This document shows positions 47,503-57,645 of a DNA stretch of 64,000 nt, in pieces. The stretch is from Candidatus Nitrospira allomarina (lineage in GTDB: Bacteria; Nitrospirota; Nitrospiria; Nitrospirales; UBA8639). The DNA is taken from assembly GCF_032050975.1 (NCBI RefSeq), contig NZ_CP116967.1, positions 989,001 through 1,053,000 of the forward strand, in the 5' to 3' direction. Below the pieces are notes generated by a model, which was not told the DNA's origin, did not search any database, and was given only the letters and a program-made list of their open reading frames with translations. The first letter of the stretch is position 1, and every line of letters starts with the position of its first letter. The position numbers and the translations under genes are program-made.

Positions 47503-49489
47503 TTCCCTAAAAGGCTCCTCTATGCCTGAATCGCAGGTAGCCGTTGGTCGACAGGAACAAGCCTTTCTTCACGCCTTGGAGGCCTTGGAGCAGGCGACCC
47601 CCTTTGTCAAAGCCAAATACCAGCCTGAGGTTATCCGTCGTGCCACGGATTTGTTTGAAACCGACGAAGGACTGCAATTCGTGAGAGGACAGGCCCATCG
47701 CTTTGATTCCGCAGGGGTCTTTCATGCCGGACCCTGGGAACATCCTGACCGACTCCTCCCTGAGTTGGTGGGCGGGGGGCTTCGTGCAGAAGGGCAGTAT
47801 CCGTCATTGGAAATGCTGAGTGAACTCCGGGTCTTATCCATTGCAGCAGGAGAATCGCCACACCCGAAATTTTCTGCGGAGCAAGCCCTCGCCTTTTTAC
47901 GGACGGTCATGGGGCTCAATCTCGAGTTATTGTATGGCAGTGAGACAGAAGAGTCTCGCCTGCGTCCGAATGTCTACGCGCGCGCGCGCAGGTTATTAGC
48001 CAGGATTGAGCAAGAGATCTCTTCGGAAGGGTTGCTGGAACAGGTTCTTGATGATATCGATGCGCGAGTGGCCCAGCGACCTATTGATGTGAGCCTCACG
48101 CTAAAAATGATCGAGCAAGCCAAGAACATTCAGGGGGATCCTGATCCCAAGCTGGCCGCCAGACTCGAGCGATACCTCAAGGCCACGGGCCCTCCCACTC
48201 CACTCGCAAAGAAAGCAGGCTCTCCCACCAATTATCGAAATCTCCTGGCCAATGCGACTGGACATGAGATTGAAAACGAGGCCAAGGTGGTTGGAAAATT
48301 GTTGACGCTGACCGGTTTATCCAGTGAATACCATGTCGCGTTCCTCCAGCATGCCCTCAAGAATGACGAAACGGGAATCCTGGCGATTGCCTTGGATTTG
48401 ACCGAGGTGGGCCAGGCTCATATGGAACAATATCGAGAAAAGGTTTTGGAGTGGATGCGCCTGACCATTCATCCCGCCACCAGTTGGATCATCTATGGAT
48501 TCCAACAGATGTTGGAGCGGATGCTCCTGGCACGACCGGAGGTCTCTGATGGTCTCAGCAAATTGATCAATCTTGACTTGTGTTCTTCTGCGCAACAAGT
48601 GACCAAAAAACATCTGCCTCGAGGGACTGGCATTACGGCTAATGCCGCCATTGTGGGTGGGGCTATCGCCATGTTGGGGCAGCCGTTGGGAGTAGGGCAG
48701 GGTAACAACCCGACATGCCAAGGTGCTCGGGCTCTGAGTCTTTGGAGTCTTCATGATCCCGGTTATTTGCTCCAATTGCTGACCAGCGCGGCCCGGGACG
48801 ACACTGTCGAATTTCTGTTTGAGGGTTCGCCGATCTTTTCCAAAGACATCGGGGGAGGAGTCGCGGAAGGAAAATTTGATTTGAAGTTGGATCCTGTGTC
48901 ACGCATTCTGGTGCCCCATCTCGACAGAATTTATGATGAAATGATGCGGCGCGCGGCTTTACGGGGTGAAGACCCACATAAATGGGTGAACCCCGCTCTG
49001 TATGGTCGGTGGGTGCCGAACAGTCTGACTTCAATTAATCTGGTTAACCAAACCGTCTCCGGATACGAGAATTTTTTACGCTTATTTTACGCCACTCATC
49101 ACCCGTTATATGACGGGGGGCATGATTTGGTGTATCCGAATCCGGTTGGCCTCCTCATTACCAACGTCCACGGGGTTTTTTTAGGCTATCACGCTGTCTC
49201 CATCCAGCGTGTTGCCGAGGATGAAGAAGGGAAAGTTCGCGTCTATTTTTTCAATCCAAATAACGAGGGGCGTCAGAACTGGGGGAAAGGGGTTGAACCG
49301 TCTGTGGTCGGTCACTTAGAAATTCCCGGAGAATCCTCATTACCCTTCGAGCACTTTGCCGCTCATATTTATGCCTTTCACTATAATCAGATGGAAGTCG
49401 GAGACTTACAAGCCGTCCCAACCGAAATTATTAACGAGGGGATAACGCATGCGAAGGAAAGTTGGGGGCAGGCCTTCACCTGGTTATAA
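47495..49489 (+). CDS. large protein with papain-like Cys/His/Asn pattern, unknown family
   Basis: A 664-residue soluble protein from ATG 47495, which overlaps the upstream stop and has GAGGAG about 10 bases ahead (the frame is open further upstream but would lie inside the ligase gene). The N-terminal 380 residues are almost all helical (LARIEQEISSEGLLEQVLDDIDARV, LKMIEQAKNIQGDPDPKLAARLERYL) and could be a repeat scaffold. In the C-terminal part, GVGQGNNPTCQGARALSLWS has Gln402 and Cys408, GVFLGYHAVSIQRV has His566 and VYFFNPNNEG has Asn587; this Q-C-H-N order is that of papain-fold hydrolases and transglutaminases. I know no named family that fits. Whether it cleaves, transfers or builds an amide is open. 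Confidence 0.75.
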   Translation: MSDSLKGSSMPESQVAVGRQEQAFLHALEALEQATPFVKAKYQPEVIRRATDLFETDEGLQFVRGQAHRFDSAGVFHAGPWEHPDRLLPELVGGGLRAEGQYPSLEMLSELRVLSIAAGESPHPKFSAEQALAFLRTVMGLNLELLYGSETEESRLRPNVYARARRLLARIEQEISSEGLLEQVLDDIDARVAQRPIDVSLTLKMIEQAKNIQGDPDPKLAARLERYLKATGPPTPLAKKAGSPTNYRNLLANATGHEIENEAKVVGKLLTLTGLSSEYHVAFLQHALKNDETGILAIALDLTEVGQAHMEQYREKVLEWMRLTIHPATSWIIYGFQQMLERMLLARPEVSDGLSKLINLDLCSSAQQVTKKHLPRGTGITANAAIVGGAIAMLGQPLGVGQGNNPTCQGARALSLWSLHDPGYLLQLLTSAARDDTVEFLFEGSPIFSKDIGGGVAEGKFDLKLDPVSRILVPHLDRIYDEMMRRAALRGEDPHKWVNPALYGRWVPNSLTSINLVNQTVSGYENFLRLFYATHHPLYDGGHDLVYPNPVGLLITNVHGVFLGYHAVSIQRVAEDEEGKVRVYFFNPNNEGRQNWGKGVEPSVVGHLEIPGESSLPFEHFAAHIYAFHYNQMEVGDLQAVPTEIINEGITHAKESWGQAFTWL

Positions 49490-49527
49490 TCCTATGAGCA
49501 TTTGAAATTAGAAAGGGGTGGTGGAGT

Positions 49528-49800
49528 ATGTCTTTTTTACAAGTCAGGCAATCGACACTGACAGGGGAACGACAGACATTTATCAGTGCATCAGCCATTG
49601 CCTATATTCAAGAACTCAAGCCTGACCAGGATCTTGGTTGGCAAATTGGTGTGGAACCCTCCAGGGCGCTCATTTACTTGCATCATAAGCTTGAGCCCAT
49701 TATTTCCCTCGATAGTTCCGATGACCTTTTGAGGCAGGCAAAGGCCAATACTCAGGAAGTCCGGATACCCCAACAGAAAGTAGCTAAAAAAACCAAGTAA
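49528..49800 (+). CDS. small hypothetical protein, end of ATP-grasp cluster
   Basis: A 90-residue soluble protein, 38 bases after the large Cys-protein gene and preceded by AAAGGGGTGGTGG. The sequence is strand-rich (FLQVRQSTLTGERQTFISASAIAYIQELKPDQDLGWQIGVEPS), then basic at its C terminus (QQKVAKKTK). It might be a carrier, substrate or accessory chaperone of the cluster. There is no cysteine, no Gly-Gly leader motif and no phosphopantetheine site. I do not recognise it. Confidence 0.65.
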   Translation: MSFLQVRQSTLTGERQTFISASAIAYIQELKPDQDLGWQIGVEPSRALIYLHHKLEPIISLDSSDDLLRQAKANTQEVRIPQQKVAKKTK

Positions 49801-49852
49801 CTTTTCCTTCCCTTAATATCAGGTTCCTCCCATTACCAAACAACCCCTTTCT

Positions 49853-51070
49853 GTGAATCGTGGAAATGGCCATGGTCCTCTTGTGTGGCTCATGGTGACC
49901 GGTGCGGTCGCCGGGGGGGTGCTCGGGGCTCTGGCTCCGGAAGCCGCTCGCCATGTGGAAATCCTGGGTGAACTCTGGCTCCGGATGTTGCGAATGCTGG
50001 TGGTGCCCTTGATCGTGGCGTCGATTATCCAGGGGGTTGGATCACTTGGCGATATTCGCCAATTGGGTAAGTTGGGAGGAGCGACAGTTACGTATTATTT
50101 GATCACTTCAGGCATGGCCATTGTACTGGGGATGATTCTGGTCAGTCTCATTAAGCCTGGAGTGGGAGCCGATATTGCCGCAGCGGTGGCCCCTACCGGA
50201 CTTGCGGCGGCGGTGAACATCGGATGGCTGGATCTCATAAAGGGATTCCTTTCCCCGAATTTATTCGCGTCCGCTTCACAGGGTGAATTGCTGCCACTGG
50301 TAATCTTTTCTCTGGCATTTGGGGCGGCGCTGACAACGGTCGGGGAAAATGGCACATTGGTGCTCAAGTTTTTTGAAGGTATATTCGGGGCGATCATGAA
50401 GTTGATTCACCTTGTGATGTGGATCGGTCCCATTGGCGTGTTTGGCTTGGTGGCAGGGCGTTTAGCAAGTGCCGGGGGACTTGATGGTATTGTCGCGTTG
50501 TTAGTGGGTTTAGGGTTATTCACGGTTACCGTACTTTTGGGATTGGCGATCCACGCAGGAATTGTTCTTGGGCTTATTTTACATGTAGCCGGTCGACGTC
50601 ATCCCTTGGCGTATATGCGCGCGCTTGGCGCGGCCCTCACCAGCGCGTTTGCCACGGCGAGTTCGTCTGCGACTTTGCCTCTGACCATGGAAGGGGTCGA
50701 AAGTGCCGGGGTGAGCAGTCGATCAAGCCGGTTTGTCCTTCCAGTCGGTGCGACGGTCAATATGGATGGATCGGCGTTATATGAAGCGGTCGCCGCGGTG
50801 TTTATCGCGCAAGCCTGGGGGATTGACTTAAGTGGAGAGGCGCTTATTGTCCTGTTTGTGGTGGCGACGGTGTCTGCCATTGGCGCTGCAGGGATCCCAG
50901 AAGCTGGGCTTGTGACGATGGTCGTGGTCTTTCAGGCAGTCGGGCTTCCCCTCGAGGGTCTGGGGCTTCTCTTGGCCATTGACTGGCTGATCGATCGGTT
51001 TCGGACCGCAGTCAATGTCTGGGGGGATGCCGTGGGTGCCGCCGTGGTCGATCGATATATTACCGCGTAA
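49853..51070 (+). CDS. dicarboxylate/amino acid:cation symporter (DAACS, SLC1 family)
   Basis: A 405-residue polytopic transporter with the SLC1 elements: serine-rich hairpin HP1 with SSSATLPLTMEGVESAG, TM7 motif GATVNMDGSALYEAVAAVF (the NMDGT position has Ser) and HP2 region GAAGIPEAGLVTMVVVFQA, followed by TM8 DWLIDRFRTAVNVWGDA. Substrates in the family are glutamate, aspartate or C4-dicarboxylates, moved with Na+ or H+. The conserved substrate-binding Asp (D-x3-D-R-x-R-T, here DWLIDRFRTAVNVWGDA) is present, with N in the TM8 N-x-x-GDA motif. The start is a GTG without strong RBS. It is a single gene between the ATP-grasp cluster and argG. Confidence 0.93.
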   Translation: MNRGNGHGPLVWLMVTGAVAGGVLGALAPEAARHVEILGELWLRMLRMLVVPLIVASIIQGVGSLGDIRQLGKLGGATVTYYLITSGMAIVLGMILVSLIKPGVGADIAAAVAPTGLAAAVNIGWLDLIKGFLSPNLFASASQGELLPLVIFSLAFGAALTTVGENGTLVLKFFEGIFGAIMKLIHLVMWIGPIGVFGLVAGRLASAGGLDGIVALLVGLGLFTVTVLLGLAIHAGIVLGLILHVAGRRHPLAYMRALGAALTSAFATASSSATLPLTMEGVESAGVSSRSSRFVLPVGATVNMDGSALYEAVAAVFIAQAWGIDLSGEALIVLFVVATVSAIGAAGIPEAGLVTMVVVFQAVGLPLEGLGLLLAIDWLIDRFRTAVNVWGDAVGAAVVDRYITA

Positions 51071-51186
51071 CATCGAATTCCCTCATCTTCTTGGGTTATT
51101 ATCCACTTCAATAGTGAGCTTTTGCGTTAGAACAAATGGCGAGGGCTCAAAAAAATATACATAACCTCATTTTAGGTGAACACGGC

Positions 51187-52440
51187 ATGGAATCAAAAAT
51201 CACGTATCACAAAATTGCATCTCACGAAGCCAAAAAGGGAACGTTTGATAAGTGTGTTTTGCTGTACTCGGGAGGACTGGATACCTCCATTATGCTCAAA
51301 TGGATTCAGGAAGCGTATGCCTGTTCCATTGTGGCGCTTACCGTCGATGTGGGCCAATTACATGAGGATCTTGAGGCGGTCAAAGCGAAAGCGATCAAGC
51401 TCGGTGCCGAGGAGGCGGTCGTCATTGACGCCAGGGAAGAATTTGCTGAAAAACTTCTGTCCCGGGCAATTAAAGCCAATGCCGATTATCAGGGGGGATA
51501 TCCTCTCTCGACTCCCCTGGCCCGAGTGACGCTCTCTGAAATTGCCGTTCGTGTGGCCAAAGAACGGGGAATCAAGGTCATTGCTCATGGCTCCACGGGA
51601 AAAGGAAATGATCAGGTTCGCTTTGAAAATTACATTACGACTTTGGATGCGACTATGAAAGTGATTGCGCCGGTGCGTGAATGGAGTATGGGCCGGGATG
51701 AACAGATTGATTATGCCAAACAACACGATATTCCCATTAAACAAACTAAAGAGTATCTGTATTCGCATGATGACAATATGTGGGGCTCGACTAATGAGGG
51801 AGGGGATATTGAGGATCCCGCCCGCATTCCTGATTTACGAAAATTTCTGCAGGTGTGCATCCCCCCGGAACAGGCCCCGGATGAACCGGAGATTATCGAA
51901 GTCGGGTTCAACAAAGGAATCCCTTGTTCAATCAATGGTGAAGATCTACCCCTTTGTCAGGTTATTGAACGTGCCAATGCGGTAGGGGCAAGGCATGGGG
52001 TAGGCATTGTGCATTTGACGGAGGACCGCCTGGTTGGATTGAAGGTTCGTGGCGTGTATGAAGCTCCGGGAGCGGAAATTCTGATCAAAGCGCATTTTAA
52101 TCTGGAAAAACTCGTCAATACCCGTGATTTAAACGAACTGAAAAAAATCATTGATGAAAAGTGGGCCTACACCTGTTATGGCGCTAAATGGTTTGATCCG
52201 TCCATGGATGCCATCCATGCGTTTCAGGATTCCGCCAACCAGCGTGTGAAGGGAACGGTGAAAGTAAAGCTGTTTAAGGGAAAAGCTGATGTGGTCGCGA
52301 TGACATCCCCCTATTCCTTATTCGATGCCAATTTGGCCACCTTCAATAAGGATGCGAGTTTCAACCAGAATGCGTCTGCAGGTTTTATTGAGATTTACAA
52401 TCTGGCCCAAAAAACCTATCGGCGCTTAGACCACGTGTAG
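51187..52440 (+). CDS. argG: argininosuccinate synthase
   Basis: A 417-residue enzyme that joins citrulline and aspartate using ATP in arginine synthesis. The PP-loop LLYSGGLDTSIMLKWI, the HGSTGKGNDQVRFE motif and VAPVREWSMGRDEQIDYAKQHDIP are all present; the C-terminal helix involved in tetramer formation ends in AQKTYRRLDHV. It is of the common ArgG type (about 400). ATG at 51187 is taken instead of an upstream ATG at 51136, because AGGTGA lies 8 bases before it and the extra N-terminal residues do not match the family. No other arginine gene is near. Confidence 0.96.
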   Translation: MESKITYHKIASHEAKKGTFDKCVLLYSGGLDTSIMLKWIQEAYACSIVALTVDVGQLHEDLEAVKAKAIKLGAEEAVVIDAREEFAEKLLSRAIKANADYQGGYPLSTPLARVTLSEIAVRVAKERGIKVIAHGSTGKGNDQVRFENYITTLDATMKVIAPVREWSMGRDEQIDYAKQHDIPIKQTKEYLYSHDDNMWGSTNEGGDIEDPARIPDLRKFLQVCIPPEQAPDEPEIIEVGFNKGIPCSINGEDLPLCQVIERANAVGARHGVGIVHLTEDRLVGLKVRGVYEAPGAEILIKAHFNLEKLVNTRDLNELKKIIDEKWAYTCYGAKWFDPSMDAIHAFQDSANQRVKGTVKVKLFKGKADVVAMTSPYSLFDANLATFNKDASFNQNASAGFIEIYNLAQKTYRRLDHV

Positions 52441-52507
52441 GATGGAGTATGAAAGGGATTTGTGATGGGAGTAGGTCTTGAGCCATCCAGCAATGGAATG
52501 AATACCT

Positions 52508-53428
52508 CTATTTAAGCTTCACATCGATGAAGGCTTTTTGTTTGATATCGGCAAGCCAATTTCGATAGGCTTCCTCGGATCGTTGTTTAGTAAGCATCCC
52601 ACGGATATCCCGTTCCACGACTTCAAGCGGGAGCGGTTGGGGTTGTTGAATTTCTTCTAACAGAATAAGGTGGAATCCTAGGAGGGTTTCAATAGGGGCC
52701 GAGATGTGTCCGGGTTTCAGTTCCTTGACCACCTGCTTCAGAGGGGCCACTAATTCGTTTTCCTGTACCCAACCTAATTCATGAATTCGCTCGAAATATT
52801 TGGTGGCGAAATCCTCCAGCGTCGTGTTCGGTGTCCATGCCGCATACATGGTTTGGGCCTTGTTCTTGGCTTTCTCCCGTTCATAGCCTTCCTGCCCGTC
52901 TAACAGAATTTGCTGGAGTCGGTACCGGGGCGGTGAGAGAAAAAGCGTGGAGTTGGCCTCATAATACCGCCGGATTTCTTCTTCCTCTATGACAATGTTG
53001 CGGCGGATCTCGAAGTCAAAAAGTTTTTTGAGGAGCATTTGATGCCCGAATTCTTCTTCGGTTTGAGTGGGTGGCAGCGGAGTTCGCCGTAAGGCTTCAT
53101 CGATTTCGTCCTGAGTGACAGAGAGCCCCTTGGCATGAGCTTCTTGAATCATGAGGTGATCATCAATCATGTGGTTCAGGACTTCTCGTTGTTTCTGGAA
53201 ATACCGCCGGTTCAGTTCCTCTCCGTGATATTTGGCGTTCAGGCGCTTATACTCATCGCGTAATTCCTTTTCAAGATCAGACCACGTGATCACCTCTTTA
53301 TTCACCACGGCAATAATCCGATCGGTGAGACTCACGCTAACCCCAGGAAAGAAGAGAAGGCTCGCCGTCACCAAGACGGTAAGGGTCTGTAAAGGCCAAT
53401 CTTTCAGGCATACACGCATGCCCTTCAC
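52508..53428 (-). CDS. SurA-like peptidyl-prolyl isomerase, periplasmic
   Basis: A 306-residue exported chaperone. The signal segment (LQTLTVLVTASLLFFPGVSVS) is followed by a SurA N-terminal domain (DRIIAVVNKEVITWSDLEKELRDEY..., HMIDDHLMIQEAHAKGLSVTQDEIDEAL) and one parvulin domain (RYRLQQILL...ELGWVQENELVAPLKQVVKELKPGHISAPIETLLGFHLILLEE). SurA proteins help outer-membrane proteins fold. SurA from E. coli has two parvulin domains; this has only one, as in many non-proteobacteria. It begins 1 base after the mfd stop, on the same strand, and is presumably cotranscribed. Confidence 0.9.
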   Translation of the reverse strand: MKGMRVCLKDWPLQTLTVLVTASLLFFPGVSVSLTDRIIAVVNKEVITWSDLEKELRDEYKRLNAKYHGEELNRRYFQKQREVLNHMIDDHLMIQEAHAKGLSVTQDEIDEALRRTPLPPTQTEEEFGHQMLLKKLFDFEIRRNIVIEEEEIRRYYEANSTLFLSPPRYRLQQILLDGQEGYEREKAKNKAQTMYAAWTPNTTLEDFATKYFERIHELGWVQENELVAPLKQVVKELKPGHISAPIETLLGFHLILLEEIQQPQPLPLEVVERDIRGMLTKQRSEEAYRNWLADIKQKAFIDVKLK

Positions 53429-53429
53429 G

Positions 53430-56400
53430 TTACGTTCTCACTTCCTCTTTGGCCATTGACTGATGGAGTTCTTGTAAAATCGTATTCGCCCTGGGGTACA
53501 TGGATGCCCAATCCTGCTCGGGGAGAGTCACACGATAGGCACGAGGAGAAAGACAGTCCAGACGATCTTTCCATTGGTCCATCAAAGCACGAATTCCCTG
53601 TTCCGGGAGCTTGGCCCGTTCATGGAAGCGAAGGTTCATCAGCCCGCCCCGGACTTCGACATACTCGAGTTGTAGGGCCTTGGCCAACACTTTGATTTGC
53701 ATGACTTCAAATAGTCGTTCCATAGCGGCAGGTGGCGATCCAAACCGGTCAAGCGTCTCCCCATATAATAAGGCCAAATCCCCTAACCGGTCACTCCCCG
53801 ATAACCGTTTGTAGAGACCCAGGCGCTGGGAAGCGTCTTCCACATATTCCTCGGGAATGAAGGCTGAAACATCAAGTTGAAGAGTGGGTTCCCATTCTTC
53901 TTCCACTTCCTGGCCTTTAAGCTGCTGAACAGCCTGCTCCACCATTTGTAGGTACAGATCCAACCCGACGGCCGCGATATTGCCGGACTGTTGTTTCCCG
54001 AGTAAATTTCCCGCTCCCCGGATTTCAAGGTCAGCGGCTGCGATCCGAAATCCGGAGCCGAGTTCCGCAAATTCCTGAATGGCATTCATGCGTTTTTGTG
54101 CGTCGGTACTCAGGGTTTCCTCGTTCGGAATGAATAGGTAGGCAAAGGCTTGTTGCCCGCTTCGGCCTACCCTTCCGCGAAGTTGATACAGTTGGGAAAG
54201 CCCGAATAAATCCGCACGATCAACCAGGATGGTGTTCGCGCTTGGAATATCCAACCCTGATTGGATGATGGCTGAGGCCAGCAGCACATCGGCTTCCTGG
54301 TGAAAAAATCGTAACATCACCCGTTCCAATAATTGTTCATTCATTTGGCCGTGCGCCATCAATACCCGTGCTTCCGGAACGAGATCTTGTAACCAGGCGC
54401 CGGTCTGTTCCATGGTTTCCACACGATTGTGCACGTAGTACACCTGCCCTCCACGAGCGAGTTCCCTGGTAATGGCCTCCCGTACCACTGTTGCATCGAA
54501 CCGGAGGACCTGAGTTTCCACCGCCAAACGACCAGGAGGTGCGGTCTCAATGACGGATAAGTCTCTCACTCCTGAAAAGGCCATCTGCAGAGTTCGGGGA
54601 ATAGGGGTCGCGGAAAGGGTGAGCACATCAACCTGGGTGCGGAGTTGCTTTAGCCGTTCTTTATGGCGGACGCCAAACCACTGTTCTTCATCGATAATCA
54701 CCAAGCCCAATTGTTTGAAAACGACATCTTTCTGTACGACCCGATGTGTGCCGATCACAATGTCGATCAGGCCGGCAGCCAAATCTTTCAGTGTCGCTTT
54801 GATCTCATTGGCTGATTGAAAGCGTGACAATATACCGATTTTGACCGGGAAGGGAGCAAACCGTAGTGAAAAGTTTTCAAAATGTTGTTGAGCCAGCAAT
54901 GTCGTGGGAACCAGGACGGCCACCTGTCGGTTGGCCTGGATCGCCTTAAAGGCGGCACGCATAGCGACCTCCGTTTTGCCGTATCCCACATCTCCACAGA
55001 CCAGGCGGTCCATGGGTTTCGGGGGATTCCATATCCCGTCCTATTTCTTCAATGGCTCGAAGTTGGTCAGGCGTTTCTTCAAATTCAAATCCCGCTTCAA
55101 ATTCATGGACCAGGAGCGTGTCTTCCTGGTACGCGCTTCGCCTGGCGACTTCCCGGTTGGCATAGAGTTCAACGAGTTCTTCGGTCATATCCTCGATGCC
55201 TTTTTTGATTTTCGCCTTGGTTTTGCCCCAAGCCGTGCCTCCCAGGCGATCCAATCTGGGAGACCGTTGTTCCGCTCCCCGATAGCGGTGGATGTGGTTC
55301 AGGCGGTCCAGCGGGACATACAGAGTATCGGTTCCACCGAATTGCAGGAGCAAATAATCACTGGTAAAGCCCTGCACCTCCAACCGTCGCAAACCCAGAT
55401 ATCGTCCAATCCCATGTTGAAGATGAACGACGAGATCGCCTTCTTTCAGATCCTCCAGCGACGAGAAAAATTTGGCGGTGGGGGATTTTGTGTGGGGGCG
55501 ATGCCGGATGCCCTTCCCAAATAATTCTTCCTCGGTGACGAACGCGATGTGCCCGTCAGGTGAGAGAAACCCTGCTGAGAGGTCTCCTTCAAGACAGTAA
55601 AAGGGTGCGCGGGCATCCGTGGCGGGTTGAGGGAAGGGGTGTTGCCACTTATTGGCGGGGAAGCCGTGGTCATGCAGGAGGGATAACAGGCGTTCCACCT
55701 GCCCCGGACTGCGAGCGACAAAAAAGATCTCGGAATCCGCCCGCAATTGGTCCAATTTGGAAAGGGTTTCCTTAAAGGGAAGCCCGCGAATGCCTACCCC
55801 GACACTGCTGGGAGACTGAGCCTGTAAGGAAACAGGCACACAGGGCATGGTTCCGGTATCAGGAGCCACGCTATCCCACCATACCGTTGGACACATGCTG
55901 GTATAGGTTTTAATGGTATCCCACATTTCATAAAGTTGATCGGGGTCAGCGTGGGCGGAGGTGCCCCCCTGGCCAGGTTGGAGGTGTTCCCATGTTTCTA
56001 ACAACGCATTCCAAAATTGCGCAGCCGCAGCATCCAGATCAACCGGGCGGTAGAAAGAAACAGTGATTGGCGTCTGAATATACTCAAACAGTGTGACAAG
56101 TTTGGGATAATACCGGGGGAGATCCCATTCAATGCTTGCCTGGATGTGTTCGATAGCGCTATCGGTTTGCCCGGAATCGGGAGGAATGAACTCCCGAGTG
56201 GGTAAAACCCAGGTTTCCCTAAGATGGGTGATGGATTCTTGTGTGGAGGAATCAAACGTCCGGATGGATTCGACCGTATCCCCAAGAAATTCAACACGGA
56301 CGGGATGGTCCTGCGCTGTGGAGAAAATATCCACGATACCGCCACGTACGCTGAACTCGCCGGGGACTTCAACCAACGATCCACGTTCATACCCTAGCCG

Positions 56401-56910
56401 GATTAATGAACGAAGAAGCACCTCACGCTCGCACGTCTCGCCTATCTTGAGGGAAAAACATGCTTGAGCGAAGACCTCCGGCGGAAGGAGTTTATGCAGG
56501 ATGGCCGGAAGTGAGCTTACGATGACGGTGCTTTCACCACGAGACAACCGGTGGAGGGACCGAACGCGCTGACAAATAACGCTGTGGGCCGGCAGGGCCG
56601 GATTATAGGGAATGCTGGCCCATGGAGGGAATAAGGCCAGTGTCTCGTGATCCCGCCTGATGAACGAGAAGAAAAATTCCAAATCTTCATACAATTCTTC
56701 GGCTTGTTCTTGTGTGGGCGTGATGATGAGGTGGGTTTGGCTGTCGGTGCCGGCGGTCTTTTTTTCCGGAAGTGTGAACAGGGTCATGGCCAGGGCGAGG
56801 CAGGCCTGTTGCGTACTCAGCAAACAGGGCGGGGGCGTCTGTTCCGGGATCGCTGGAATGACCGTGCGCAGCTGGTTTGCAAAATGATGGAAAACGGAGG
56901 GGACGTTCAT
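53430..56910 (-). CDS. mfd: transcription-repair coupling factor Mfd, with an apparent 1-base frameshift
   Basis: About 1,160 codons that encode Mfd, which removes stalled RNA polymerase and recruits UvrA. The upstream part (56910-54946) holds the UvrB-like module and the RNA polymerase-interacting domain (GDLVVHLQHGIGRYLGLRRLEVQG), then VRDEFEEFAFETPDQLRAIEEIGRDMESP; the downstream part (from 55013) holds the RecG-like translocase with Walker A CGDVGYGKTEVAMRAAF, DEEQWFGVRHKERLK (DEEQ box) and RVGRSGQQAFAYLF. The frames join perfectly (DMESP-KPMDRLVCGDVG) if one base is removed from a G5 run at 55021-55025. With two fragments Mfd would be inactive. The pattern matches sequencing error more than a pseudogene, since no other damage is visible. 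Confidence 0.93.
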
Positions 56911-56950
56911 AATCTGAAATACACCACGAAAAAGGTTCTCGACGTGCGAA

Positions 56951-57448
56951 CTAGCAGGATGGGCTTATTCCATGAGTGGTGAGAATTCGTTCTATAATCG
57001 TTGTGGTCGAAACATCGGAGACAAGTGGAATCGTTCGCACAAATCCTCCCCGTTCCTCAACAAAATCTTTTCCGATAATACGTTCGGAGGTCCAATCTCC
57101 TCCTTTCACAAGGACGTTGGGTTGGATAGCCTTAATAAGATTCAAGGGATCCGGCTCGTCAAAAAGTATCACGTAATCTACGCAACCTAATGCGGCAATG
57201 ACCTCTGCCCGTTGGGCATCCTCTTGGATTGGTCGATGCTTCCCTTTATTCAGTTGACGGACTGAACTGTCGCTATTGACTCCGACCACTAATCGATCTC
57301 CCAACTCCTTGGCTTCTGCCAGATATCGCGTATGTCCGATATGCAGCAAGTCAAAACACCCATTTGTAAAGACAATGGATTCTCCCACCTGCTGATGAAC
57401 AGAAATTCGTTGTAAGAGACTGTCCAAGGTATGAATTTTTGATTGCAT
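56951..57448 (-). CDS. D-glycero-beta-D-manno-heptose 1-phosphate adenylyltransferase (RfaE2/HldE C-domain type)
   Basis: A 165-residue nucleotidyltransferase with FTNGCFDLLHIGHTRYLAEAKELGDRLVVGVNSDSSV, including the HIGH motif of the superfamily, and VKGGDWTSERIIGKDFVEERGG. It makes ADP-heptose for LPS core, from the 1-phosphate. It is the isolated adenylyltransferase domain, so the kinase domain (RfaE1) is a separate gene elsewhere. The gene precedes mfd on the same strand with a 40-base gap. Its presence argues for an LPS-bearing outer membrane. Confidence 0.92.
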   Translation of the reverse strand: MQSKIHTLDSLLQRISVHQQVGESIVFTNGCFDLLHIGHTRYLAEAKELGDRLVVGVNSDSSVRQLNKGKHRPIQEDAQRAEVIAALGCVDYVILFDEPDPLNLIKAIQPNVLVKGGDWTSERIIGKDFVEERGGFVRTIPLVSDVSTTTIIERILTTHGISPSC

Positions 57449-57472
57449 AAGGATAAATTGTTGAATCCTCTC

Positions 57473-57498
57473 CTGGGGTCCCTATCTCACATATGCCG
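57473..57498. repeat. short dispersed motif, second copy
   Basis: CTGGGGTCCCTATCTCACAT followed by ATGCCG corresponds to 40561-40585 with three differences (one extra G and two substitutions). It lies in the divergent gap between the heptose adenylyltransferase gene and the SLC13-type transporter gene. The shared core is GGTCCCT-N-TC-N-CACATATGCCG. Confidence 0.45.
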
Positions 57499-57645
57499 TT
57501 TTCTGTATGATACCTGCTGCATGCGCCAAATCCTAGAGAGGTTACCCAACAAGCCACTTCGGCAAATTAGGAAAACAGGATATGCGGTCGTGGTCTCATG
57601 CCTCACCGGATTTCCTAAGCTGAGCGCGTCCATTCCTTGAGCTGC

